The notes beneath the pieces are model-generated. The model did not search any database. It worked only from the letters and a program-made list of their open reading frames with translations, and was not told the DNA's origin. Shown one piece after another: positions 16,793-24,467 of a stretch of 55,285 nt of DNA (its first letter is position 1; every line of letters starts with the position of its first letter). Source of the DNA: Erysipelotrichaceae bacterium. Lineage in GTDB: Bacteria; Bacillota_I; Bacilli_A; Erysipelotrichales; Erysipelotrichaceae. Location: NCBI GenBank assembly GCA_017428765.1, contig JAFRQF010000015.1, positions 1 to 55,285 on the forward strand. Reading direction: 5' to 3'. Position numbers and translations under genes: made by a program.

Positions 16793-17818
16793 ATGGAAGA
16801 AAAAATAAAGATCTATATACCGGAAAGCGTAAATAACATCCTTCTGAAAGATATGGAACTGTTCGAATTCTTCAAGAAAGACGGTTCTTTGAACAGGAAC
16901 GAATTCTATAACACGCTCATCGTCAATTACTACGAGCAGTACGAAGAGAACCAGAGCGCGATCTTTTCGCATATCAAAGATTCCATTTCGGAACGCTCTT
17001 TGATCAAAGATCAGGATGTCAGTGACATCGCCGCCGATATCTTACAGTATGTCGATGTCAGGACCTTCCAGCTCGACAGACAGAAGTTCGACGTTTCCAT
17101 TTCGATCAAGCCGACCAGAAGATCATCAGACGATATCGGTTATATCCAGAACTGTCTTCTGGGCAACTCGACACTGTCCAATTACTTCCGCAATATGTTC
17201 GCTTCCTATTCCCTTCTTCCTCAGGACAAACGGGAGACCATCATCTTCAAACAGAATTTCGAACTGATCGATGAAGCCATCGAAAACGATCGGAAGATCT
17301 ACTTCACGACCGCAAGCTCCGATGCGCCGCATATCGTTTCGCCATATATGATCGCTTCCTCCAAGGAAGAACTTTTCAACTACCTGCTTTGCAAATACAA
17401 TAATTTCCCTTATAGCTTCCGCATGAGCCGTATCCGTCAGATCAAGATCCTCAATGAATCCAGAGATCTTGCAAACGACATCATCGATGTCTTTGACAAG
17501 ATGGCGAAATACGGTCCGCAATACTCCTACGAAGTGAAAAAGAAACAGGTCCCGATCAAAGTCAAACTCAACGAAAGAGGACAGAGATCCTACAGACTGA
17601 TGTATCTGCACAGACCTCAATACTTCAAAAAAGAAGATGACATCTACTATTTCGACTGTTCCAGATCACAGGCTTTTCAGTACTTTTCAAGATTCGGATC
17701 CAATGCGGTCATCCTGGAACCGGAAGATCTCAGAACGGATCTTCACCGGTTCTTCGAGTCTGCTGCAAGGAAGTACCGTAAGATCAATAGGCTGAACAAA
17801 GAAGAGATAACGGAGTGA
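16793..17818 (+). CDS. WYL-domain transcriptional regulator
   Basis: About 341 residues from the ATG at 16793, chosen because AGAAGAGG lies 7 nt before it; an in-frame ATG at 16763 has no ribosome site. The N-terminus (KIKIYIPESVNNIL...NRNEFYNTLIVNYYEQYEE) looks like a ribbon-helix-helix DNA-binding segment. The middle holds the WYL domain (FELIDEAIENDRKIYFTT, HIVSPYMIAS, then YNNFPYSFRMSRIRQIKIL), a ligand- or nucleic-acid-sensing fold. It is divergent from the RNA array, TROVE-like and rtcB genes, so it likely plays the part that the CARF-domain activator RtcR plays in proteobacteria. Its own ribosome site overlaps one putative operator, suggesting autoregulation. Confidence 0.87.
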   Translation: MEEKIKIYIPESVNNILLKDMELFEFFKKDGSLNRNEFYNTLIVNYYEQYEENQSAIFSHIKDSISERSLIKDQDVSDIAADILQYVDVRTFQLDRQKFDVSISIKPTRRSSDDIGYIQNCLLGNSTLSNYFRNMFASYSLLPQDKRETIIFKQNFELIDEAIENDRKIYFTTASSDAPHIVSPYMIASSKEELFNYLLCKYNNFPYSFRMSRIRQIKILNESRDLANDIIDVFDKMAKYGPQYSYEVKKKQVPIKVKLNERGQRSYRLMYLHRPQYFKKEDDIYYFDCSRSQAFQYFSRFGSNAVILEPEDLRTDLHRFFESAARKYRKINRLNKEEITE

Positions 17819-17863
17819 CTTCCTGCGGCACATCAGATCCTTTGTCACAAACAAAAGACGAAT

Positions 17864-17940
17864 TGGTGGCCCGGGTGGGATTCGAACCCACAGACTGCTG
17901 TTTCTAAGACAGCATGCTATACCAGTTCGCGTACCGGGCC
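17864..17940 (-). tRNA. tRNA-like gene, anticodon UAG, class I
   Basis: Cloverleaf with acceptor GGCCCGG/CCGGGCC, discriminator A, encoded CCA, T-arm GTGGG-TTCGAAT-CCCAC and anticodon stem GCTGT/ACAGC with loop CTTAGAA. The anticodon reads UAG, which would decode the leucine codon CUA. Bacterial leucine tRNAs have a long variable arm; this one has about five nucleotides. The D-stem keeps only two clear pairs. It is the 3'-most member of a four-gene array with 2-nt spacers. It may be a non-canonical or non-translational tRNA. Confidence 0.72.
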
Positions 17941-17942
17941 GT

Positions 17943-18029
17943 TGGTGCTCCTGATGAGATTCGAACTCACACTTCCTTTCGGAAACCAGATTTTAAGTCT
18001 GGTGCTTCTACCAGCTTAGCCACAGGAGC
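17943..18029 (-). tRNA. tRNA-Leu (UAA)
   Basis: An 87-nt class II tRNA with acceptor GCTCCTG/CAGGAGC, discriminator A, encoded CCA, anticodon stem CCAGA/TCTGG with loop CTTAAAA (anticodon UAA), a long variable arm (TTCC-GAAA-GGAA) and a standard T-loop. This is the most canonical member of the array. It is separated by 2 nt from each neighbour. Confidence 0.9.
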
Positions 18030-18031
18030 AT

Positions 18032-18103
18032 TGGCGGACAGGGAAGGAGCTTGCACCTTCACAGTTTTACCGACTGCCGGGCTCACTCATGCCCGGCCTG
18101 TCC
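18032..18103 (-). ncRNA. Cloverleaf-shaped tRNA mimic with CCA end
   Basis: The sequence folds as a four-armed cloverleaf: acceptor GGACAGG/CCTGTCC, discriminator G and CCA, D-type stem GGGC/GCCC, anticodon-type stem GCAGT/ACTGT, T-type stem GAAGG/CCTTC. Nearly every nucleotide that makes a tRNA recognisable is missing: position 8 is C, the D-loop lacks GG, position 33 is G rather than U, there is no variable loop, and the T-loop reads TGCAAGCT instead of TTCGAAT. The nominal anticodon is GUA, yet bacterial tRNA-Tyr is class II. All four stems are intact, which argues against a random pseudogene. Its position between tRNAs with 2-nt spacers implies shared processing. Confidence 0.6.
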
Positions 18104-18105
18104 AT

Positions 18106-18182
18106 TGGTCAGTGCGACAGGATTCGAACCTGTGGTCTTGTGGTCTGAGGCCACGCGCTTTGCCAAGCTAAGCTACGCACTG
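18106..18182 (-). tRNA. tRNA-like gene, nominal anticodon UCA, C33
   Basis: Acceptor CAGTGCG/CGCACTG, discriminator A, encoded CCA, D-stem GCTT/AAGC, T-arm ACAGG-TTCGAAT-CCTGT. The anticodon stem is GTGG/CCAC with an extra C-A mismatch and loop CCTCAGA. This places C at the normally invariant U33 and gives anticodon UCA, which would read UGA. The variable loop is short, so it is not a selenocysteine tRNA. It is the 5'-most member of the four-gene array. Confidence 0.72.
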
Positions 18183-18202
18183 ATGATTGGCGGTCTATAC
18201 GG

Positions 18203-18240
18203 TTGACACTCCGCACGGCTTTAGCCTTGCGGAGTGTCAA
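18203..18240. repeat. Strong 13-bp hairpin upstream of the tRNA array
   Basis: TTGACACTCCGCA (18203-18215) and TGCGGAGTGTCAA (18228-18240) are perfectly complementary, with an inner GGC-TTTA-GCC helix. It lies 20 nt upstream of the first tRNA-like gene. The loop pattern CGGCTTTAGCC also resembles IS200/IS605 end hairpins. There is no U tract on either strand, so it may be a processing site, a relic end or a promoter-proximal structure. Confidence 0.6.
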
Positions 18241-18249
18241 ATACTTAAA

Positions 18250-18269
18250 GGATCATATCACTATGATCC
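18250..18269. repeat. Eight-bp palindromic hairpin
   Basis: GGATCATA-TCAC-TATGATCC is a perfect stem-loop or operator-like palindrome between the tRNA array and the DUF4143 ATPase gene. On the minus strand it contains TATGAT, a possible -10 box for the tRNA array. The rest of 18183-18335 shows only AT-rich sequence and a small hairpin overlapping the ATPase stop. Confidence 0.5.
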
Positions 18270-18335
18270 TAATTGAGAAATATCATGGTTTCTGATAAAA
18301 ATTATTTTTAATCGAGATCTTCACCGTTGGAAAGA

Positions 18336-19640
18336 TCAGTCTTTAAGGCATGAGAAAGGAATAACGGATATCCCTTTTTCTGTCGTATAAGCCATCGGAG
18401 CGTTCGCACAGATAACGATCAGCAGCGATGGTTCTCTGTATTTCACTCCCGGATGCGCAGGATCTTTGTCTGCGTTCCTGTTATGTTCTTTTATCAGATC
18501 TTTAAAACCCAGCAGGTTCTTTTCTGCTTCTGGTATCTTGTTGACTCCGGTCTTTATTTCGATCAAGGCATATCTTCCGTCTTCTTTTTCATATACGGCA
18601 TCCACTTCCATTCCCGTATCATCCCGATAATGTTTTACATGGGCATTGTGCACTTCGCTGTATGCAAGCAGATCCCTTATGACCATGTTTTCAAACAAAT
18701 GCCCAAAACTATCCAGATCTGAATTGAAATATTTCGGTGAAATACCCAAAGCTGATGTTGCGATCGATGTATCCAGGAAAATGTGCTTTTTGGAAGATCG
18801 GACTGCCGTTTTTGATCTGATCTGCGGCGTCCAGGCATCAATATCCCTGATAACAAAAAGCCTTTCCAAGGCAGACACATAGCTTGCCAGCGTAGGATCG
18901 CTCACAGAATAGTTCGCCTTTACATCTGCATAAATGGAAGTTTTTTTGGCAAGAGTCGCCGCATTTCTGGCATAGGACCAGATCAGTGTTCTGGCAATTT
19001 CCGGATCTCTTTTTACATCATCGATATAACTTATGTCCGTATTATATATCTGACGATAATAATCCTTCCCTACTTCCAGCTGTGCCGCTTTGTCTTTAAG
19101 CTCCAGACATCTTGGCCATCCGCCTCTGCAGATCAGGAAAAAATAATCTTCCAGTTCAATGCTTGAGTTTGCCGGCACTTTGATCGTTTTTTCTTCAAAC
19201 AGCTGTTCCAAAGAAACGCTTCCGTTTGATTCTCCGCTTTCCCAGAGCGTCATCGGATACATCGTCAGGCTTGAGATCCGCCCCGTCCCCGTATGAGGAG
19301 TCTTTATTTTTCTGCTTGATGAACCTGTCAGATAAAATGAACCGGTGTCTTCAGGGCGATCATCACATTCTTTTCTGACAGCACCCCATATTTTCGGAGC
19401 ATCCTGCCACTCATCAAAAAGGATGGGTCTCTCATTTCTGAAAAACAGATTCGGAGCTGTTTCAGCGATCTGCAGATTGGCTTGTCTTCTGCTCTCATCC
19501 TGAAACTCAATGATCGTTTTGCATCTTTCTTTACATGTTCTGGTTTTCCCGCAGCCTTTCGGTCCTGTGATGTTCAGCGCATTGAAAGCTTTACTGCGCG
19601 AATCTATGATCTGGTCTGCCAATCTTCTGATATATTTCAT
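18336..19640 (-). CDS. AAA-family ATPase with DUF4143 domain
   Basis: A 434-residue protein. The N-terminal AAA_14 ATPase domain has Walker A GPKGCGKT at residues 26-33, Walker B in RPILFDEWQDAP and a sensor LTGSSSRK. The C-terminal DUF4143 domain carries a nuclease-like core (GMEVDAVYEKEDGRYALIEIKTG: Asp, then Glu-x-Lys), reminiscent of PD-(D/E)XK folds. The family is widespread and often mobile; its cellular role is unclear. It stands alone, with five 23-bp repeats directly upstream of its start. A GCAGGAGAG ribosome site precedes the ATG. Confidence 0.9.
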   Translation of the reverse strand: MKYIRRLADQIIDSRSKAFNALNITGPKGCGKTRTCKERCKTIIEFQDESRRQANLQIAETAPNLFFRNERPILFDEWQDAPKIWGAVRKECDDRPEDTGSFYLTGSSSRKIKTPHTGTGRISSLTMYPMTLWESGESNGSVSLEQLFEEKTIKVPANSSIELEDYFFLICRGGWPRCLELKDKAAQLEVGKDYYRQIYNTDISYIDDVKRDPEIARTLIWSYARNAATLAKKTSIYADVKANYSVSDPTLASYVSALERLFVIRDIDAWTPQIRSKTAVRSSKKHIFLDTSIATSALGISPKYFNSDLDSFGHLFENMVIRDLLAYSEVHNAHVKHYRDDTGMEVDAVYEKEDGRYALIEIKTGVNKIPEAEKNLLGFKDLIKEHNRNADKDPAHPGVKYREPSLLIVICANAPMAYTTEKGISVIPFSCLKD

Positions 19641-19662
19641 TCAACACTCTCCTGCAAGCCTG

Positions 19663-19777
19663 TTTTATCATTTTCGGCATTTTTGTTTTATATTTTTCGG
19701 CACTTTTATTTTATCATTTTCGGCGTATTTATTTTATCATTTTCGGCATTTTTGTTTTATGTTTTTCGATCATCTCT
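19663..19777 (-). repeat. Five tandem 23-bp repeats upstream of the DUF4143 gene
   Basis: Units start at 19663, 19686, 19709, 19732 and 19755 with an exact 23-bp period. On the plus strand each reads close to TTTTATCATTTTCGGCATTT; on the minus strand, towards the gene, this is GCCGAAAATGATAAAA. The last unit is the most diverged. The array ends 23 nt before the ATPase start codon, so it must lie over or within its promoter and leader. Iterated binding sites for a regulator, perhaps the protein itself, are likely. There are no spacers, so it is not CRISPR. Confidence 0.9.
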
Positions 19778-20024
19778 CTTCAAATGACATCTCTTATCAT
19801 AAAAACTGCTGATTTCTAATGTTTATGCATTACCGGATCAGCAGGCAGTGCCTTTTCTTTTCTTGTTTGCAAGAGAATGAATGTACCGATTTAACCCCTT
19901 CGTCACTTCAGCTCAAAAGAAAGCTTTCAGCAGATCCGTTCAATACCTCCTTCATCTCATCTTTCTCATAAATAAACACACCCTGTTTTACAATAAATGT
20001 AGAAAACATGCAGGAGGATGCTTC

Positions 20025-21257
20025 ATGTTAGTAAAAAACGCAAGGATCGAAAACAAGGAAGAACTGACCGATATCAGGATCAAAGACGGCGTCTTTGAAC
20101 AGATCGGAAAGCTTGAAGCTATGCCGGAAGAAGAAGCGATTGACCTTAACGAAAAGCTTCTGCTTCCGCCTTTCATCGAATCCCATGTCCACCTGGATAC
20201 CTGCCTGACGGCCGGCGATCCTGCATGGAACATGTCCGGCACCTTGTTTGAAGGCATCGAACTCTGGAGCAGGCGCAAGGAAAAACTGACGGAAGAAGAC
20301 ATCAGACAAAGAGTAAAGAAAGCCGTCTCCATGTATGCCCTCAACGGTGTTCAGCATATACGTACCCATGTCGACATCACCGATCCGAGTCTCATGGCTT
20401 TGAAGACGATGCTGAAACTCAAAGAAGAACTTCAGGATCTTGTCGATATACAGATCGTCGCCTTCCCCCAGGAAGGCATACTTTCCTACCCCAACGGCAA
20501 ACAGCTATTGATCGATGCGGTCAAGCTTGGCGCGGATGCGGTAGGTGCCATTCCGCACTTTGAATTCACCAGGGAATATTCGGTGGAGTCTCTTGACTTT
20601 GCTATGCATCTGGCAAAGGAAGAAAACAAGCTCGTCGATGTACATTGCGATGAGATCGATGATGAGGCATCAAGAGGTCTTGAGACTGTGGCTGCCAGAG
20701 CCTATGAACTTGAACTCTTTGACAAAGTCACGGCATCCCATGCCACAGCCATGCATTCCTACAACAACGCTTATGTCTTACGGCTCATGCGCTTATTGAA
20801 GATGTCGAAGATCAACTTCGTTGCCAATCCTCTGGTCAACACCCACTTACAGGGAAGAGCCGATACCTACCCGAAGAGAAGAGGCATCACCAGAGTCAAG
20901 GAACTGTTACAGCAGGGCATCAACGTATCCTTCGGTCACGATGACATCTATGATCCGTGGTATCCGATGGGCAACGGTTCGCTTCGCGATGTGGTGTTCG
21001 TAGGCTTACATGTCACGCAGCTGATGGGCTATCAGGAGATCATGGATTCCTATAAGTTCATCACGACCAATGCAGCCAGGACCCTGCATATAAGTGATTC
21101 CTACGGCATCAGAGAAGGAAATTCCGCAGACTTCATCGTCTTGGATGCGGAAAACTATTATGAAGCTTTGATCAAAGACGCCTCTGTTCTTTATTCCTAT
21201 CGGAAAGGAAGAAAGATCGTTGAAAACTCTCCATCCGAAAAACATCTTCTGGTCTGA
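20025..21257 (+). CDS. codA: Cytosine deaminase (amidohydrolase family)
   Basis: About 410 residues, close to the usual 420-430. The amidohydrolase metal ligands are all visible: H54 and H56 in SHVHLD, H207 and E210 in VHCDE, H239 in SHATAMH, and D306 in FGHDDIYDPWYPMG, the last being very like E. coli CodA. It deaminates cytosine to uracil in the cytoplasm for pyrimidine salvage; activity on isocytosine or related rings cannot be excluded. The ATG at 20025 has a perfect AGGAGG site 7 nt upstream; a longer frame from 19881 has none. No codB-type permease is adjacent. Confidence 0.9.
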   Translation: MLVKNARIENKEELTDIRIKDGVFEQIGKLEAMPEEEAIDLNEKLLLPPFIESHVHLDTCLTAGDPAWNMSGTLFEGIELWSRRKEKLTEEDIRQRVKKAVSMYALNGVQHIRTHVDITDPSLMALKTMLKLKEELQDLVDIQIVAFPQEGILSYPNGKQLLIDAVKLGADAVGAIPHFEFTREYSVESLDFAMHLAKEENKLVDVHCDEIDDEASRGLETVAARAYELELFDKVTASHATAMHSYNNAYVLRLMRLLKMSKINFVANPLVNTHLQGRADTYPKRRGITRVKELLQQGINVSFGHDDIYDPWYPMGNGSLRDVVFVGLHVTQLMGYQEIMDSYKFITTNAARTLHISDSYGIREGNSADFIVLDAENYYEALIKDASVLYSYRKGRKIVENSPSEKHLLV

Positions 21258-21287
21258 GCAGAAGATGTCATAGTTAATAAATTCTTC

Positions 21288-21312
21288 GTGATCTCCTAAA
21301 GAGATCACTTTT
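21288..21312. terminator. Bidirectional terminator between codA and traX
   Basis: GTGATCTC (21288-21295) and GAGATCAC (21301-21308) with a CTAAA loop, then TTTTAAAT on the plus strand and A-rich sequence before it. It serves the two convergent genes. Confidence 0.75.
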
Positions 21313-21317
21313 AAATA

Positions 21318-22052
21318 TCACATTGAATGGACGATCAGACCCAGGATAGCCATATGTATCGGATAATACCAGTAGAAGAACTTTCCCAGCCAGGAAAGCT
21401 TTCCCCGTTTCCCGTTATATAAAGACAGCAACGGTACCGCGAGCCAGCAGGCCATATGCACCATGCCATAGGTGTGGTTGTTGAAGATGTAGAACGCCAC
21501 CGCATACATCGTCACGATGGCCATGAGCCATAACATCTGCGAATGAAAATCATCTCTGTTTCTACCCATCATGAGTATGGCAAGCGGTGCCGCAAAGCTC
21601 CAGTCGGAAGTGAGAGTCACAAGACAGCCGATCAAAGTGATCAGTATCTTTAACCATCTGCTTAATTCCTCAGAATCCCAGACTTTCAAAAAGATCAGTC
21701 CCCACATCAAAGGCCAGGCGATGCTGGTGGCATTGAACAGCTGGTTTTTGAATGGGTTGAAACTTGGCTGCGTAAAATAACAGAATGCGAAATGACTCAC
21801 AAACGCCAGTAATGCCATACGTCCGAGATACTTTTTGAAGTCATGGGTATAGTGATAGCCTTCCGCTACGAAATACAACATGATCGGCGCAGTCAGACGG
21901 CCGATGCTGTGCAAAAAGATCTGCATAAGTGTTTCTGCCTGCACATATTCTTCGATCCCCATCCAGGAGACATGGTCGATGGTCATCGCGATGATCGCGA
22001 TCACTTTTAGTGCGTTGCCGCTCAATGAAAACTTCTTATTATCTTCTGTCAT
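21318..22052 (-). CDS. TraX-family membrane protein
   Basis: A 244-residue integral membrane protein with about seven to eight hydrophobic helices. The N-terminus SGNALKVIAIIAMTIDHVSW and later GRLTAPIMLYFVAEGYHYT are classic TraX motifs. F-plasmid TraX acetylates pilin, but chromosomal Firmicute members are common and probably act as acyltransferases on other envelope targets. An AAAAAGG site precedes the ATG. It ends close to codA, convergently, sharing the terminator at 21288-21312. No conjugation genes are nearby, so no link to transfer is implied. Confidence 0.88.
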   Translation of the reverse strand: MTEDNKKFSLSGNALKVIAIIAMTIDHVSWMGIEEYVQAETLMQIFLHSIGRLTAPIMLYFVAEGYHYTHDFKKYLGRMALLAFVSHFAFCYFTQPSFNPFKNQLFNATSIAWPLMWGLIFLKVWDSEELSRWLKILITLIGCLVTLTSDWSFAAPLAILMMGRNRDDFHSQMLWLMAIVTMYAVAFYIFNNHTYGMVHMACWLAVPLLSLYNGKRGKLSWLGKFFYWYYPIHMAILGLIVHSM

Positions 22053-22120
22053 ATCTGCCTTTTTATCTCTTGCTTTTACTGTATATCGGTTCTATTTTAA
22101 CATCGGCGAATAAAGAAAGA

Positions 22121-22140
22121 AATGCGCTTAACAGCGCATA
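22121..22140 (-). terminator. Terminator of the ABC/SIS/AKR operon
   Basis: ATGCGC (22122-22127) pairs with GCGCAT (22134-22139); on the minus strand the stem is followed by TTCTTTCTTTA. It lies just past the aldo/keto reductase gene. Confidence 0.7.
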
Positions 22141-22158
22141 ACTGATCGAAATGAAAGT

Positions 22159-22998
22159 TCAGATCTTTTCCAGAACCACCTTGTGATCCGGAGCCGGAAA
22201 TTCCTTTTCGATAAGATTCATATACCTTTCGACATCCGAATCAAAACACTTAAGATTTTCCTTCAGATGAACAGGATTGCTGGTACGGAACAACGCCGGG
22301 ATATCATTATTACGGCTGACGAAACGCAGCATCAGTGAAGGAACGCACAGCCCTGTTTTTTCGCAGATCTCTTTGATCAGGGCATTGTTTCCCAGCAGAT
22401 CTTTGCCGCCTCGTCTGTAATCTGTCGACCCGTAGGCCATTGCCATGATGCCGTGCTTCTTCAGATACGGAAACAGGTCGTATTCCGGACCTCTTGTCAC
22501 GACATTATAGAGGATCTGGTCACAGAAACAGTTTTCTCCGTTCTCACAGGAAAGCAAGTCTTTCATATCATCCGTATCGAAGTTGGAAACGCCCCAATGT
22601 CTTATCAAGCCCTGCTTTACGAAGCGTTCCGCTTCATTGACGAATTCCTGCAGATCAACGTTTTCCCGCCAGTGAAGAAGATAAAGATCGAAGTGATCGG
22701 TATCAAGATGCAAGAGGCTCTTTTTCAGACTCTCTTCCATTTTTCCTGCACAGGCATTTTCCGGTGAGACCTTACCTGTCAGATAATAGGAATCACGGAC
22801 TATGCCCTTCAATGCTTTGGCGACACTTTTCTCGCATTCCCCGTCTTTGTAAAGCTCGGCGGTATCGATAAGAGTGATGCCGCATTCTTCGATCGCCATG
22901 CGAAAACAACGGCTCGTCTGTTCGCTGTCCTGGTTCCAGAACTGCGTTGAACCCATCCCGGCAAGCGAGATCTCAGGATGATCGCGATGAAATTTCAT
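22159..22998 (-). CDS. Aldo/keto reductase
   Basis: A 279-residue NADPH-dependent oxidoreductase of the AKR superfamily. Family features are SLAGMGSTQFW, TLIDTAELYKDGECEKSVAKAL (catalytic Asp and Tyr), the lysine in YLTGKVSP, FDLYLLHWRENV and HWGVSNFDTDDM. It is the last gene of a leftward operon with an ABC importer and two SIS-domain proteins (8-nt gap from the second). It may reduce an aldehyde or keto form of the imported sugar derivative. The substrate is unknown. Confidence 0.9.
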   Translation of the reverse strand: MKFHRDHPEISLAGMGSTQFWNQDSEQTSRCFRMAIEECGITLIDTAELYKDGECEKSVAKALKGIVRDSYYLTGKVSPENACAGKMEESLKKSLLHLDTDHFDLYLLHWRENVDLQEFVNEAERFVKQGLIRHWGVSNFDTDDMKDLLSCENGENCFCDQILYNVVTRGPEYDLFPYLKKHGIMAMAYGSTDYRRGGKDLLGNNALIKEICEKTGLCVPSLMLRFVSRNNDIPALFRTSNPVHLKENLKCFDSDVERYMNLIEKEFPAPDHKVVLEKI

Positions 22999-23006
22999 AA
23001 GAAAGA

Positions 23007-23735
23007 TCAGATCCTTCCTTTGTAATGTTCCTTAAGTTTATCATCATGGTCTTTATCGCCGGTCAGCACTGGTACTTCGATGCCCTGACTTCCAAGTTTT
23101 TCGATGACATCAAGGACCATCGTCTGGGCAACCACGTTATTACAGATACTGGAGACAGCTGTCACTTTGCCGATACCGGGTGTCGTTAACAATGCATCGC
23201 CATGAGGACCGCAGTTGTCGATGACGACATTACCGAATTCATACAGTTTCTTGCCGCTTGGATGTCTGCTCGCTTCGGCAAGGGTATGTTCCATCGATGT
23301 GATGATGATGACCTTGTTTCCGCTTTTCCTTGCCAGATCGGCAAGATCGATGACGATGCCGTTGATACCGGAATTGGAAATGATGATGAAACTATCCTGC
23401 GGGCGAACATCATAAAGCTCATAGATCTTCGAAGCCATGCCCGGTTTTCTTTCAAATACATTGACGTTGTCAGTAAACTCTTCGACCGAGACACCGCCCT
23501 TATAGACGAAGTCCGTCATGTTCATGATGTGGATTGGCGCAAGACAGCCCGGTCTGTTGCTGACATCGATGCCCATACCGACCGAATGGCCGGAGCCGAA
23601 GACATGGATGACGCCGTCATTCTTTATCGATTCGCTAAGGATGTCCGCAGCTGCTTCGATGTTTTCTTTCTGGCTGACATAGAGATGGTCGATCAGTTTC
23701 TTGACTTCTTCACGGAACACTTCAGCATTGATCAT
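23007..23735 (-). CDS. SIS-domain sugar-phosphate protein, second copy
   Basis: About 242 residues from the ATG at 23735, which follows the upstream stop by 1 nt and has GGAGGG before it; a frame extending to 23786 would run into the upstream gene. The SIS fold is shown by VIHVFGSGHSVGMGIDVSNRPGC and by FIIISNSGINGIVIDLADLARKSG. SIS domains bind phosphosugars and catalyse isomerisation or act as lyases or sensors. It resembles the UPF0309-type single SIS proteins. It is paralogous to the upstream gene and likely works with it, perhaps as a hetero-oligomer. Confidence 0.88.
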   Translation of the reverse strand: MINAEVFREEVKKLIDHLYVSQKENIEAAADILSESIKNDGVIHVFGSGHSVGMGIDVSNRPGCLAPIHIMNMTDFVYKGGVSVEEFTDNVNVFERKPGMASKIYELYDVRPQDSFIIISNSGINGIVIDLADLARKSGNKVIIITSMEHTLAEASRHPSGKKLYEFGNVVIDNCGPHGDALLTTPGIGKVTAVSSICNNVVAQTMVLDVIEKLGSQGIEVPVLTGDKDHDDKLKEHYKGRI

Positions 23736-23736
23736 A

Positions 23737-24456
23737 TCAGTCGACCCTCCTTCCGTATGGGATGCAAAGTTCATGGTTGTAAGCATCAGCGCCGGCGATA
23801 TTCATCGAGATCAGAACAGGTGCTTTTCCATATTTATCTTCAAACAATTGATAGACTTCCGCAGTCAGCATCTGGGCAATGATCGAACCGATGGTCGTGC
23901 CATACTGCCCGTACTTTGATCCGTTGATATCGATCGCAAGATCCGGTTCATCGGCACCCATATCCAGATAAGCATCCGCATAATCAAGAAAGCTTCCGCC
24001 ATTTTTCTTATAGGAGTTGAGATTTACGACTGCAACGACCTTCTGTCCCTTTTCCTTGGCTCTTCTTGCCAGCTCCAGGACAAATGGCTCATTGCCATTC
24101 AGTGAAACAAGACAGTACATGTCCCTGTCATCGAGTTCATAGACACTTACGACCGTATCGACCCACTTGGCATCGTTCACATATTCTTCTGCCGCCACAT
24201 CGATCGGAAGCAGTCCTTCCATTGCCGACTGTTTCGCCCGGATCGCATGGAAAGGCACGAGACCTCCGGCACGGTAGTTGAGTTCGTTGACGAACTCTTC
24301 GCTCAGACGATGGCCAAACAGCTGGACGACGCCCTGATGATCCATACAGTCGAAAAACATCGCTGCAACTTCTTTGATCTTGTCCTGCTGTGTGATCGTG
24401 ATCTCATCGATCTTTCTTAACAGCAGGTCCACATATTCTCTTTTGATATCAGACAT
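23737..24456 (-). CDS. SIS-domain-like protein, first copy
   Basis: A 239-residue protein aligned over its length with the following SIS gene (both start with a helical region, then VVQLFGHRLSEEFVNELNYRAGGLVP and MYCLVSLNGNEPFVLELARRAKEKGQ). The phosphate-binding GSGxS is replaced here by FGHRLS, so ligand contact may differ from the second copy and the catalytic role may be lost or changed. Position: 11 nt after the permease stop, within the ABC operon. A pair of one standard and one degenerate SIS subunit is suggestive of a two-subunit enzyme or sensor. Confidence 0.83.
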   Translation of the reverse strand: MSDIKREYVDLLLRKIDEITITQQDKIKEVAAMFFDCMDHQGVVQLFGHRLSEEFVNELNYRAGGLVPFHAIRAKQSAMEGLLPIDVAAEEYVNDAKWVDTVVSVYELDDRDMYCLVSLNGNEPFVLELARRAKEKGQKVVAVVNLNSYKKNGGSFLDYADAYLDMGADEPDLAIDINGSKYGQYGTTIGSIIAQMLTAEVYQLFEDKYGKAPVLISMNIAGADAYNHELCIPYGRRVD

Positions 24457-24467
24457 GGAGCTCCTTT

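Noticed and set aside
18106..18182. Selenocysteine tRNA (anticodon UCA)
   Set aside because: The variable arm is short, the D-stem has four pairs, and no selenium genes are in the window.
19663..19777. CRISPR array
   Set aside because: The 23-bp units follow each other with no spacers, and no cas genes are present.
21318..22052. Evidence of a conjugative element from the traX gene
   Set aside because: Chromosomal TraX proteins are common in Firmicutes and no other transfer genes, relaxase or attachment sites are nearby.
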